Below, one piece after another: positions 24,541-34,869 of a stretch of DNA of 64,000 bases. The position numbers were made by a program, and so were the translations under genes. Where the stretch lies: contig JAMXBD010001248.1 of assembly GCA_024138025.1 (NCBI GenBank), positions 1 through 64,000 of the forward strand, written 5' to 3'. Under the pieces are notes generated by a model. It saw only the letters and a program-made list of their open reading frames with translations. It was not told the DNA's origin and ran no database searches. Each line of letters opens with the position of its first letter. The first letter of the stretch is position 1. The DNA comes from Combretum micranthum (taxonomy: Eukaryota > Streptophyta > Magnoliopsida > Myrtales > Combretaceae).

Positions 24541-24910
24541 GAAGGCTAAATGTTAAATTTGATATCTAAATTTGCACGAAAATTTAATTTGGTACTTAAA
24601 CATTGAGTATTCGATTTAATATATAATCAAACTTTTTATTGTTGCTTTAATTACTTCCTTACCATTGGTTGGTCTATTTGCTGACATGGAAAAAACAGTT
24701 TATCATTTAATTTTTACTATTTCCTCTAGCGTTGTCTATCATTGATAGGTTGTCTATTTTACATCAACAAAGAGAAAAAGTTGTGTTAGGTAAGATAATA
24801 ATAATTACGAAAGATTTAATTGAATATTAAATTGATAATTTCAAAGTTTGGGTAGAAAATTAAGTTGTTGTACAAAGTTTAAATATTAAGTTTGACATAA
24901 ATGTTTCCCA
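24541..24910. mobile_element. MITE, probably Mutator-like (~370 bp)
   Basis: The left end (AATGTTAAATTTGATATC.. AATTTAATTTGGTAC) and the inverted right end (TATGTCAAACTTAATATTT..) form long imperfect inverted repeats. A related element lies at 33351-33701. There is no coding capacity, and target duplications could not be fixed. Confidence 0.5.
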
Positions 24911-25653
24911 TTTGACTATAGAATGACCTTCCTTTTACTATTGTTCCGCAGAATTCATCTCCTTTATTTAAACTTTATGAAAACACATTTATTCATCTCC
25001 AGCATATTCAATGTTGCTTAACTTCCATGTTTCAAATGTTTAGAGTGTTTTGGTCAAAAAAAAAAAAAATGTTTAGAGTGTATTTTTTCGTGAAATCAAC
25101 CTGTAGATGTTTTGAGATGTAAAACATGTTTTCAGACCGCCGGTTCAGTAGATTGTTTTCATCCGACATTTATTGCCATGATTTACACACCATGCCATCC
25201 TAATATCCCGCAGTAAAATTTAAAGAAATTGCGATGTGACTTTACAACAATTGATCATGTATGAAATTTAATAAAAACATCAAAGTTATGTACTTTTTGA
25301 TAAGTTAAAATACTCCAAGAGGATCCACCTTTCTAAGAATCTTATTTAACATCCCTAAATACCACATCAATATCTTATTAAACTCTCATTTTAATAAACT
25401 TTCAATTTTATCCTAAAAAACTTAACAAGTAGTCATTAATATATATTTATATTATTTAAGAGACTAATGTAATAAAACTTTTATACTAACATGCTTTAAA
25501 AGTAAAAAATAAACTAAAATAAAATAAAAATTAAAAAGTAAAAATTAAAGTACCAGCTTTATGGTGTTCTAAAGAGAACTCCAATTTTTGCCAAAACTTC
25601 ATAATCCTAATGATATAAATACTAATATTTCATGTTTGATTCCTTTCCTGAAA

Positions 25654-25686
<33 letters not shown>

Positions 25687-25961
25687 ATAACAGTTTTCAA
25701 AGTTTAATCGAACTCGCATTCGATGAATAGAATCGGGAAATTATATACATTCACACCCAAAGTTCATCTTATTAGCCAATATAATTAACTACCATGATAA
25801 TGGGAACAACATTTGAGACATCCACCACCGGACACGGAATAGAATTGTATATGCTTATGTCTGTCTTGTGTTACTCAGTCATTGCAAATACCAAAAATAT
25901 GAAATCCCTTAAACACAGTATAATCTGATATCGACAATGCTGCACTTTGTTCTTTCTTTTG
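24911..25961. other. Gene-free DNA with AT microsatellite
   Basis: An AT dinucleotide run is at about 25654-25686. Nothing else was recognised before the NPF exon. Confidence 0.5.
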
Positions 25962-26182
25962 CTGTGGTAAAAACTTTAGAGAACTTGGCTTTCTCATCCA
26001 ATGCCACCAATTTCGTGGCATACTTCCAACACTCAATGCATTATCCATCTGCGGCATCTGCAAACATGGTGACCAACCTCATGGGCACATCCTTTTTTTT
26101 CACCCTTGTTGGTGGCCTCATTAGTGACTCCTTCCTCACTAGATTCAAGACATTCCTCACCTTTTGCACAGTGGAGTTGCTG
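25962..26182 (+). pseudogene. NPF transporter exon, membrane helices 1-3
   Basis: The open frame reads VVKTLENLAFSSNATNFVAY then SASANMVTNLMGTSFFF.. VGGLISDSFLTRFKTF. These are helix 1, the N-x-T-N-x-[MS]-G-T block and the GG-x-[IL]-[SA]-D helix 3 signature of plant NPF proteins. It ends GTTGCTG before GTACAG, a normal exon border for the family. The 5' border lacks an AG acceptor: a pyrimidine run goes directly into the coding block, which suggests that the acceptor was lost. The sequence continues the frame of the exon at 19646-19751. Confidence 0.85.
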
Positions 26183-26398
26183 GTACAGTTTACTTGACCA
26201 TACAAACAGGTATACATATAGATAGATATATACACACTTCCTCAATCAGGATAATTGCGTGGTTTCGGGATCACGAGATGTAATTCTAGCAGCAATTTGA
26301 TAAGCCATGGCATTTGTTGCAAGTATTACATGCCAAACTATCTGCAGGAGTTGAAACACTGGTGTCCAAGAAGTTGCTTCCTTTAATGTATGGGTATA

Positions 26399-28441
26399 TG
26401 TAATGCCCTAATTTTAATGCATTATTTGCTCGGCACATGTCATTATAAGATTGTGACTAATTAATGCTTAGATACCTTCTAACATTCTCAAATAGTACTT
26501 AACTTCATACTCACAATTAAGATAGTTTCATCAAATTTTCATAATTTCAAAATAAAAACTTTAAAATAACCTATTGCCGTTTTCATACCTATCCTAATAG
26601 AAAATCAACCTTAATCTAGTATAAAATATCAAAAATACTAAAATTCATTTCTTAAAGAAAAGTCATCAAACTTCAAATAAAAAATTCCAATTGATCAAAA
26701 CTCTACTCGATAGTTTGGTTTTTATCATCATCCCCATAATCCACAAATACATCATATCCCAACAAGACATAAACTAAACGATCATCACTTGTTCCTAAAA
26801 AAGATTTAAAAGAATTGAGCCGAAGCTCAATACTCCAAAACCACAAGCACACACGCATGAACAATCATAACACACATTTACATGCAACATAACATTTAAT
26901 GCAATTGGCACATTTTTATAAGCTATAGTTTTTGAGCCAATAACCAACACAGCCTAGGGCTTTTCGCATCTAACCTTAAACCAGGAGTAATTCATGACTT
27001 CATAGCAAACATATAAATATATAGAGGGATACTTATATATATTGGTGTTGGATATTGTCTAACACCCTAGGTACTATACTCGTAACACTCCTAATTTACT
27101 GAAATCCTCTCCATGTACAATTCCACTAAGACAATAATACACACAGATCATTAGGGCTCTATCCTACTAACACCAGTACTCCTAGTCTACTAGGCTCAGC
27201 CAAATACAAGCAACAACACAATTATTAAGAGTTGAATAATTAATTAGTCCATTTTTCAATTACTAGCATCGAACATGCACAAACAACAAACAAGATAATG
27301 ACGTACTTGGTTCAGCGTATAGAATACTGAACTCGAATTTACTAAAATCGCTTGAACATGATACATAAAAATACTAATCCATTACTTGATTCAAGAAGGA
27401 AAACATACTCCTAAGGTATATTATTTTCCTAGGCTATTAAGAACTACTATTATTATAGGCCTAGATATGCAATCTTACTTAGTCTTAGGTTTACTTGATG
27501 TTAGGACAAAGGTTTAGGTGTTTAAGAAGATTACTAAAAAGGTAAAATAAGGTTTATACCATCACTTTGATCACGCTCCGGGGGGTGGGGTTAGGGGGGG
27601 TGGGAACGCGGTGGGGGAAGGTGGGGGGTGCGGCGCATAATAGGCTTTGAGGAAAAAGATCACATTATCACTCCTTGTGTCACGCCTGTGATGGAGGTGG
27701 TGATAGGCTTGTTGGCCATTGCCATGAGTTTTGGCAACCTCCATTACAGTTGTTATACGCCCTAGTATTCAAATTTTTACTACTCAAAGGAGATCATGGC
27801 TGTAACACCTACCGATACCCCCTTTTGCTCCAAAACACAAAAATTCTCCCAAAAACTTGTCTCATTGATTACTATCCAGACAAAAACTCCCAAAATCAAA
27901 TTTTAACAACATGTAACTACTTTTTCAATTAATATTCTTGATATTAATCTCCCAAAATATTTTTCCTTGATCCTTGAACAGATAAAACTTCAAAATCATA
28001 ATTAATAACATAATTACTTCTCTAATCAATATACCCAAAAATAATCTCCCATTCTCTCCTTCCTTCAAAATCAACTATCAAAACAATCAATAAGAAAGCT
28101 TAGGGATTTTGAATCTTTCTTCACAACGCACGAAAACCTTTAACACCAACAACACAATTTACTGAAGATGACCCTTTCAAATTATCAAAAGATTGAAAAA
28201 GGAGGAAACTTACCTAGATCCCCTAACTTGCATTGTCCCTTAAAAAGAGATATTAGAGAGAGTGAGAGTTTTAGGGTTTGATTCTTATGAATCTGCTGCA
28301 GAGAGATACATATATCTTTAGGTGAGAGGCTTTTATTATCAGTAATATAAAGACTTTAATAAAAGTGGCAAAATTGCCACTATTATAACTAATGAAATTG
28401 CACTCTTTGCTTTCATTATGATATATTTTACTTATATTACA
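26399..28441 (-). mobile_element. Solo-LTR-like element, distant member (2.04 kb)
   Basis: The plus strand starts TGTAATGCCC and ends ATATTACA, with flanks GTATA and GTGTA matching in 4 of 5 bases. Read on the minus strand it ends in GGGCATTACA, as does 57032-60512. It has the same inner signals as the other copies: a donor GTAAGTTT at 28213 after a leader, a small exon at 27307-27341 before GTACGTC, and an acceptor TTTTTTAG at 26795-26796 before an open block ending in TAG at 26703. The word GCTTCGGCTCA sits upstream of the acceptor, as in the other copies. It separates the NPF exons at 25962 and 28771. Confidence 0.65.
27572..27645 (+). repeat. G-run module with quadruplex potential
   Basis: Many runs of three to seven G occur within about 70 bp (for example GGGGGGTGGGGTTAGGGG, then GTGGGGGAAGGTGGGGGG). 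It lies in the first putative intron of the LTR-like element, at the place where the other copies carry their GC-rich modules. Confidence 0.7.
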
Positions 28442-28499
28442 GTGTACATATACCTATAACATGAATTTCTATAACATTTTGGAGAAATAGTAATGTGAT

Positions 28500-29735
28500 A
28501 TAGTTACGGTGCTCCAATTTGGAACAAGGAAGAAATATAGCCAAATAGTTTTATACCATTTTGCAACAAGGAACTCCGTTTTGATTGTAATTCACAGCAG
28601 TCATTCAACCACTCTGGTTTTTATCAAACAAGTTGTGGATACATTACTTTCGGTTATAGCAACACTAAAATTGCATTTCCTTCTAAACTAGGGAGTGGTT
28701 TTCCTCACAATTCTCACAACAAGAGATTACAACCAACCAAGAACCATATGTTGTCAGTATTGCAATCAACTCTTCTCTACTTTGGTCATATTGCATGGCT
28801 ACACGTGTGGGTGGTGTCAAGGCTTCATTGCTAGCACATGGTGCTGACCAAACTGATCACAACAAGCAGAAAGCCCTGTCTACCTTTTTCAACTGGTTTT
28901 TCTTCTCCTTGTGTATAGTGCTATTGTAAATGCAACTGTTGTGGCTTGGGTGGAAGAAAACTTAGGTTGGAACTGGAGCAAAGTGGATTGCAATATGAGT
29001 TAAATCTCACCATATGAAATAATTTAGGTATCTGAAATAAGTTTTCGCGTACATTTTTTTTATTTAAATCATGTTCAATCAGGTAGAAAAAATATACGTG
29101 AAAATTTCATTCAGATACTAACTTAATTAAAATAAAGCTTCAGATGCCTGATTGAACTTTTTTAAAAAAATTCATGTATCAAATTGTTCAAAACTAAATT
29201 TTAAGTATCTAATTGAATTTTTTGCAAAAGTTCAGGTATCATTTTTCACATTAACCCAAAAAAAGCTAGTTTTTATTGATATAGTAGTTTGTATGTGGTT
29301 TATATGCAACCAAATGTGTGATTATGCATCAAGAACGATGGACCCGATTATTTATTAATTATTATAGTAATAAAAGCTGCCCTCTGGAATTTGGAACACT
29401 TACTATCAAAACGAACATGCTCCTATCTGCAACAGTAGAAAAGTTCGAGCCCAATGGCATATGTTCCTCCAAGTGATGGCAATGTTAAATAAAATCGTGA
29501 TGAATCCTATGTTGAAGAATGAAAGGAACGAAGGCTAGCATGCACTTGATAGGCAACTTACTCACAAACTATTTTGTAGCGAATGGTTGCTAAATTAGCA
29601 ACCACGGGACCGGTCTTGTTACATCATTAACGATTCAAATTTATTCTAATCATAATTGGAACTGTTAAATTTTTTCATATTAATTTTTTATAATTAATTT
29701 AATTGTTTTATTAATGGTACATATCTATGTCATAA
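28500..29735 (+). repeat. Tandem segmental duplication, copy 1
   Basis: Starting at ATAGTTACGG this 1.24 kb segment is repeated at 30561-31900 with high identity. It includes an NPF exon and about 700 bp of downstream noncoding sequence. Homology fades near 29735. Confidence 0.85.
28771..28979 (+). pseudogene. NPF transporter exon, middle part (copy 1, deleted)
   Basis: The frame reads RVGGVKASLLAHGADQTDHN then STFFNWFFFSLCI, and after a 1-nt shift VVAWVEENLGWNW. This is the GG[IV]K-A-S-L..HGADQ and FFNWFF region of plant NPF transporters. Compared with copy 2 it has lost one base near 28787 (frameshift) and a 116-nt block right after the tryptophan end. The second frameshift, just after SLCI, is shared with copy 2. 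Confidence 0.85.
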
Positions 29736-30560
29736 ATTTTAAAAACAATTAATTTTTTTAAATAAATTAATTGTTTTATAAATTTTTTACTTTGATATAT
29801 GTTAGTCATTAGAACAAAATTAGATTTTTCATAATATGTTTCAATTGTTATGTTATCTATAAATAAGATAGATTTTAGAATTTAAACTCTAGTATTCTAA
29901 TTTAAAAAAATTAATTGTTGTAAAATTTTTTTACTTAGATATGTGTTATTCATTAGAATAAAATTATATTTTTTATAATATATTTTAATTGTTATGTTAT
30001 CTATAAGTAAGGTAGATTTTAGAATTTAACCTCTAGTATTCTAACTTCTGCATATTTCTTTTCCATTTGTCTTACTAATTAATCTAGTTCTGTTGTTTAG
30101 TTACTTATTGATTTATATAATTGGTAATATGTTAGTTAGAAGCATACAATGAATTACATTTTATGTTTTATATTGAGATAAAGTCTAGTATATCATTATA
30201 GTTCAAGATAATTCAAAAAAAAGACTAGTAATAGTTATAATTTTATAATGGATGAAATCTTTTCTTCCTATAAGTTTTACATATTTATTTGATAAATGAT
30301 TAATTTTAAATATTATTGTTTATATTTGCATTAGTGATAAAAATGTAATTGAACTTTTTCGATAGAATATATTTTTTATTTTATGAAAAAACGGTTCGAA
30401 CGCAAACCGAACCATACTGAACCCTTTTTTTCGGTTCGAAAAAATTATAAACCGAAACCGTATAGTTAGGTTCGAATTTAAAAGAAAAACCGAACCGTCA
30501 ATTATGGTGATGTTCGATTCGAGATGCAAACCGAACCGAACCGTACCATGCACACCCCTA
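29736..30560. mobile_element. Spacer between the duplicates, ending in a hAT-like MITE end
   Basis: The right part (about 30360-30560) is rich in CCGAACCGAACCG words and ends CATGCACACCCCTA, the usual right terminus of a plant hAT-type MITE. The matching left terminus was not found, so the MITE is truncated or diverged. The left part is AT-rich with two near-repeated blocks (about 29815-29900 and 29930-30035). Confidence 0.5.
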
Positions 30561-31900
30561 ATAGTTACGGTGCTTCAATTTGGAACAAGGAAGAAATATA
30601 GCCAAATAGTTTTATACCAATTTGCAACAAGGAACTCCGTTTTGATTGTAATTCACAGTAGTCATTCAACCACTCTGGTTTTTATCAAACAATTTGTGGA
30701 TATATCACTTTCGGTTATAGCAACACTGAAATTGCATTTCCTTCTAAACTAGGGAGTGGTTTTCGTCACAATTCATTCTCACAACAAGAGATTACAACCA
30801 ACCAAGAACCAGTCAGTATTGCAATAAACTCTTCTCTACTTTGGGCCATATTGCATGGTAATACGTGTGGGCGGTGTCGAGGCTTCATTGCTAGCACATG
30901 GTGCTGACCAAATTGATCACAACAATCGGAAAGCCCTGTCTACCTTTTTCAACTGGTTTTTCTTCTCCTTGTGTATAGTGCTATTGTAAATGCAACTGTT
31001 GAGGTTGGGTGGAAGAAAACTTAGGTTGGAACTGGAGCTTCAGGATATCAAATCCGGTCCTGATTCTAGCTCTGCTCATCTTCGTAGCAGGTTTTCCAAT
31101 CTTCCGTATAAATTACTAGGAGGAAGTCCGTTGGGAAATATTTTTAAGGTGAGCAAAGCGGATTGCAATATGAGTTAAATCTCACCATATGAAATAATTT
31201 AGGTACCTGAAATAAGTTTTTGCTTACATTTTTTCTATCTAAAGCGTGTTCAATCAGGTAGAAAAAAATGTACATAAAAACTTCCTTTACATACTAAATT
31301 AGTTAAAACCAAACTTCAGATACCTGATTAAACTTTTTTGATAAAAATTAATATATCAAATTGTTCAAAACCAAATTTTAGGTATCTAATTAAACTTTTT
31401 GCAAAAGTTCAAGAATCATTTTTCACATTAACCCAAAAAAAGCTAGTTTGTCTTGATATAGTAGTTTGTATGTGGTTTATATGCAACCAAATGTGTGATT
31501 ATGCATCAAGAACGATAGACCCGATTCTTTATTAATTATTATAGTAATAAAAGCTGCCCTCTGGAATTTGGAACACTTACTATCAAAACGAACATGCTCC
31601 TATCAGCAGCAGTAGAAAAGTTCGAGCCCAATGGCATATGTTCCTCCAAGTGACGGCAATGTTAAATAAAATCGTGATGAATCCTATGTTGCAGAATGAA
31701 AGGAAGGAAGGCTAGCATGCACTTGATAGGCAACTTATTCACAAACTATTTTGTAGTGAATGGTTGCAACCACGGGACCGGTCTTGTTACATCATTAACG
31801 ATTCAAATTTATTCTAATCATAATTGCAACTGTTAAATTTTTTCATATTAATTTTTTATAATTAATTTAATTTATAACATTAGTGATGATAAGATGTCAT
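30561..31900 (+). repeat. Tandem segmental duplication, copy 2
   Basis: This is a copy of 28500-29735 beginning directly after the MITE terminus at 30560. It is about 100 bp longer, mainly because it retains a 116-nt block (31038-31153) that copy 1 has lost. Confidence 0.85.
30829..31148 (+). pseudogene. NPF transporter exon, middle part (copy 2, fuller)
   Basis: One frame reads RVGGVEASLLAHGADQIDHN then STFFNWFFFSLCI. After the shared frameshift it continues through LGWNW, the next helix block ALLIFVAGFPIFR, and, after a further 1-nt loss near 31112, LLGGSPLGNIFK. It ends AAG before GTGAGC, a good donor. This is the helix 4-5 region and following loop of the NPF family (the GSPL[TG] loop is typical). 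The frameshifts make it a pseudogene exon. Later exons were not found. Confidence 0.85.
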
Positions 31901-31915
31901 AATGGGATCATATAA

Positions 31916-32195
31916 GTTATCCAAAGATTGAGAACATGCTGAACAATTTTTCCCAGTGCTTCAAAAGAAACTTTTACTTCTTGTTCTTTTTGGCCATCAA
32001 TAGAAAGGCTCATGCAATTGCTGATTGGCCTGCAACCCAAAGTAGAATAAGAATTTGCTTATGTTACTGGGATCTTAGTTGTGGATTCCATTCTACCACT
32101 CTATTGTTAGCAGATTACTTTCGGGCCTCTGACTCTAAATTTTGTAATAATTGATCTACTCTTTTCTCTAATAAAATAAATTTCTTTTAAAAAAG
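31916..32195 (+). pseudogene. LINE 3' end with RNase H-like relic
   Basis: The open piece 31936-32154 contains NRKAHAIADWPATQS, resembling the R-x-x-N-x-x-A-H-x-[LI]-A block near the C-terminus of plant LINE RNase H domains. It then runs to SDSKFCNN and a stop. An AATAAAATAAA stretch and an A-rich tail (to about 32195) follow, as in LINE 3' ends. Only this end is present, consistent with 5' truncation during insertion. The match is short. Confidence 0.5.
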
Positions 32196-33350
32196 AAAGC
32201 ACAAGTTGCTTGGCTTAAGCCCACCCGTACATGGGGCCGAATATTGATTTCCCAACAATCCACGGTCGGATATTGAAAATATATCCTATTCCTCTCTATT
32301 TTTTTTTTCAATTTTTAAATTAATGATCGAAATTATCAGAACTGAATTTTGTGGCATGGTCATTTTACTTGTCTATCGAGGTAAATTTTGAAATTAAGAG
32401 GAAATCCGAACCCCACTGATGCTCTTAAATAAACTTAGTTTCAGAAACATTCATCATTAGTCGAATAGTTTATGGAAAATTCTATAGTATCATTGTAGTT
32501 ACAACGGAGTTGATCCTATCACATCATTCAATAGTTTTAGATCTATTTCAATCGTAAGTAAAAATTATAATTTTTTTACACTAATTTTTTTTAATTAATT
32601 TAATTATAGTATTAGTAACAGTACAGTCCCATCACGAGATCATCGAAGTTTCCGTCCTGCAAATTCCTTTCACGGCTTGCTGCTTCTTTGTGCATCATTT
32701 CAAAAAAGGCTTTGGAAAAGTGACATATGATGGGCCAAGCCGACTATATAAATATGCCAACCGTTGAAATTTATAATGATGCTTGGGGACATGCTGTCAA
32801 GTTAGGCATGCTTTAACAAGGTATAGGACAAGCGTTAACATGTTTAAAGGATGATGATCAAATATAATTCAAATTATATATATATATATGTATATTTATA
32901 TAAGCGCCCTTGTCTTAGGCTTCGTTTACACTATAGACTTGATTATGTCCCTTTTCGTCCCAACAAACATTGTAGATAATGATTTAATGTATTAAGGTTA
33001 GGCTATTGTTTAAGGCATAATAAGTCATTTAAAAGTGTGGGCATACCCATATTTATGGAAGTCCAAAATATGAATATATGAATATAAATTATGTATGTGT
33101 GAAAAAATCCCAACTTTGCATTTAGAAGACAAAGATTACCTGGAATTAAAAACCAACTTGGTAGTTATGTAGGAGAAATATCAAAGTAAAATTAAGCTTT
33201 ATGCATAAGTAGCAATTCTCACTTTATTAGTAGATACTATCATCGAATGAGTATTAACGTAAATAATTTATCCACGAGTGTTAGCACAATTGGCATGGGA
33301 GGATGTTAGCCTATAATTAGTTGTTCGAAATCACTATAAATATAGTTATG
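32196..33350. other. AT-rich DNA without gene
   Basis: Around 32480-32640 words are shared with the ends of the duplicated segments (such as CACATCATT and TTAATTAATTTAATT), so a short interspersed repeat is possible. Nothing coding was recognised. Confidence 0.45.
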
Positions 33351-33701
33351 GAGTAAATATCAAATTTGGTATATGATGTTTATATAAAAATTTAATTTGG
33401 TACCTAAAATTTAAAGTAGTCAATTTAATACTCAATTAAACTTTTTATAACTACTTAATTAATAACATTTACTCTTGTTGCTAACGTGGAAGAGTCGATA
33501 TATTATTGAATTTTTATTACATCTCCTAACACCATGTAAAACTAATAAGTCACTTAATCTACATTAGGAAAAAGAGCAAATAGCATTAGTGAGCAGTATC
33601 TAAAGTTTAATTAAATATTAAATTTATAACTTTAAAATTCAAATACCAAATAATTTTTTTTTCTTTTGTACTCTAAGGTACCAAATTTAACATTTCTCTT
33701 A
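33351..33701. mobile_element. MITE related to 24541-24910
   Basis: The left end ATATCAAATTTGGTAT.. AATTTAATTTGGTACC and the inverted right end (AATGTTAAATTTGGTACC on the minus strand) form imperfect inverted repeats of the same family as 24541-24910. There is no coding capacity. Confidence 0.5.
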
Positions 33702-34231
33702 CGCTTCCAAGCAAAGTAAACCCTAACAGGCATTAGGCCCTTCTAATGGGGGCTAGCAAAAAACAAAATTATATGTGTCCACTAACTAAGACCATCATAT
33801 TATTTTTCTATAATACAATGGCCAAACATACCTTTTATTTATTTATTTATTTTTTCCAAAAAAAAACATAATGCTTAAACATAGCGGTGTCCATGTACAA
33901 GTACAACATGTGACCTGAATTCACTAATACTTACTCTATTTCTCTATTAATTACATGATAAGGCTCTAACATTTTCTTTTTATCTTATTTTAAATATAAC
34001 TTAGGAATTTACTAATACTTGTGGCCTGTTCAGTTCATCTTATGGAATAAAAGGAGAATTGAATTCCAAGAAATGTAATAAGATAGTTTTAACTATTACA
34101 ATATTCATTTGATGTAAAATATAAAATAAATAATTATTGGAGTGAAAGGTAAAGATCTATAATACCCTTTGCTTTTATTATAAAGAGAGGATAATTATAT
34201 GGGAATATGAATTTTCATTCATCATTTTATG

Positions 34232-34623
34232 TACGATTACGAATGAGCCGAGCTACTCGAGAGCTGCTTAAACTCGGCTCGACTCGACTCATTTAGCTAA
34301 AAAAGTTAAGCCTAAGCTTGTCTTCACACTCGTGAGTTGGCTCACAAGCAAAGCTTGTTTACAAGCTCATTATGGACTCGTTTAATATATATAATATTAT
34401 AAATATAATTATATATACTAATCAAGTCGAGCTTGAGCTCGTTTAGCTAAACAGGCCTGAAGGCGAGCTCGGGCTCGAAAATTCTTAATGGGTTTGAGCA
34501 TGAACATGCACATTCCAAGCTCTTTAAGAGCCCAGCTCAACTCGAGCTCATTAAAAATTAAACGAGGCAAGCCCGAGCAGTCAAAAGTCATGCTCGGGCT
34601 GGCTAAACTTGTTTGCGTCCCTA
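34232..34623. mobile_element. hAT-type MITE (392 bp)
   Basis: The right end GTTTGCGTCCCTA and the diverged left end TACGATTACGAATGAGCC face each other as inverted repeats. The 8-bp flanks ATTTTATG and ATTTTACA match at six positions. The interior is rich in GAGCTCGAGCTCG-like words, as in the MITE at 7550-7947. Confidence 0.65.
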
Positions 34624-34823
34624 ATTTTACATGATAGTAAATCATTATGAATTATGAATTTACTCAAATGAATATTATTATAGCAGCTTTAAGAAGAATA
34701 AAGAGGAAACAAATAGTTATTTATGTCAAGTAAAGGGCTGTGAGTCTATTCCTATGTTAATTACATGATTAGACTGACTTTTTTTTTTTTTAATTTCAAA
34801 TGGAACTTAGCAATCAATTGGTG

Positions 34824-34824
<1 letters not shown>

Positions 34825-34861
<37 letters not shown>
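34825..34861. repeat. AT dinucleotide microsatellite
   Basis: An uninterrupted AT/TA run of about 37 bp, probably variable in length between individuals. Confidence 0.9.
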
Positions 34862-34864
<3 letters not shown>

Positions 34865-34869
34865 GGTTA

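Noticed and set aside
27675..27932. Open frame beside the G-run module
   Set aside because: Lies inside the first putative intron of an LTR-like element and has no recognisable motif.
30320..30752. Frames over the CCGAACCG-rich MITE end and the start of duplicate 2
   Set aside because: Translations of MITE subterminal repeats and noncoding sequence; identical noncoding blocks occur at 28500 without constraint.
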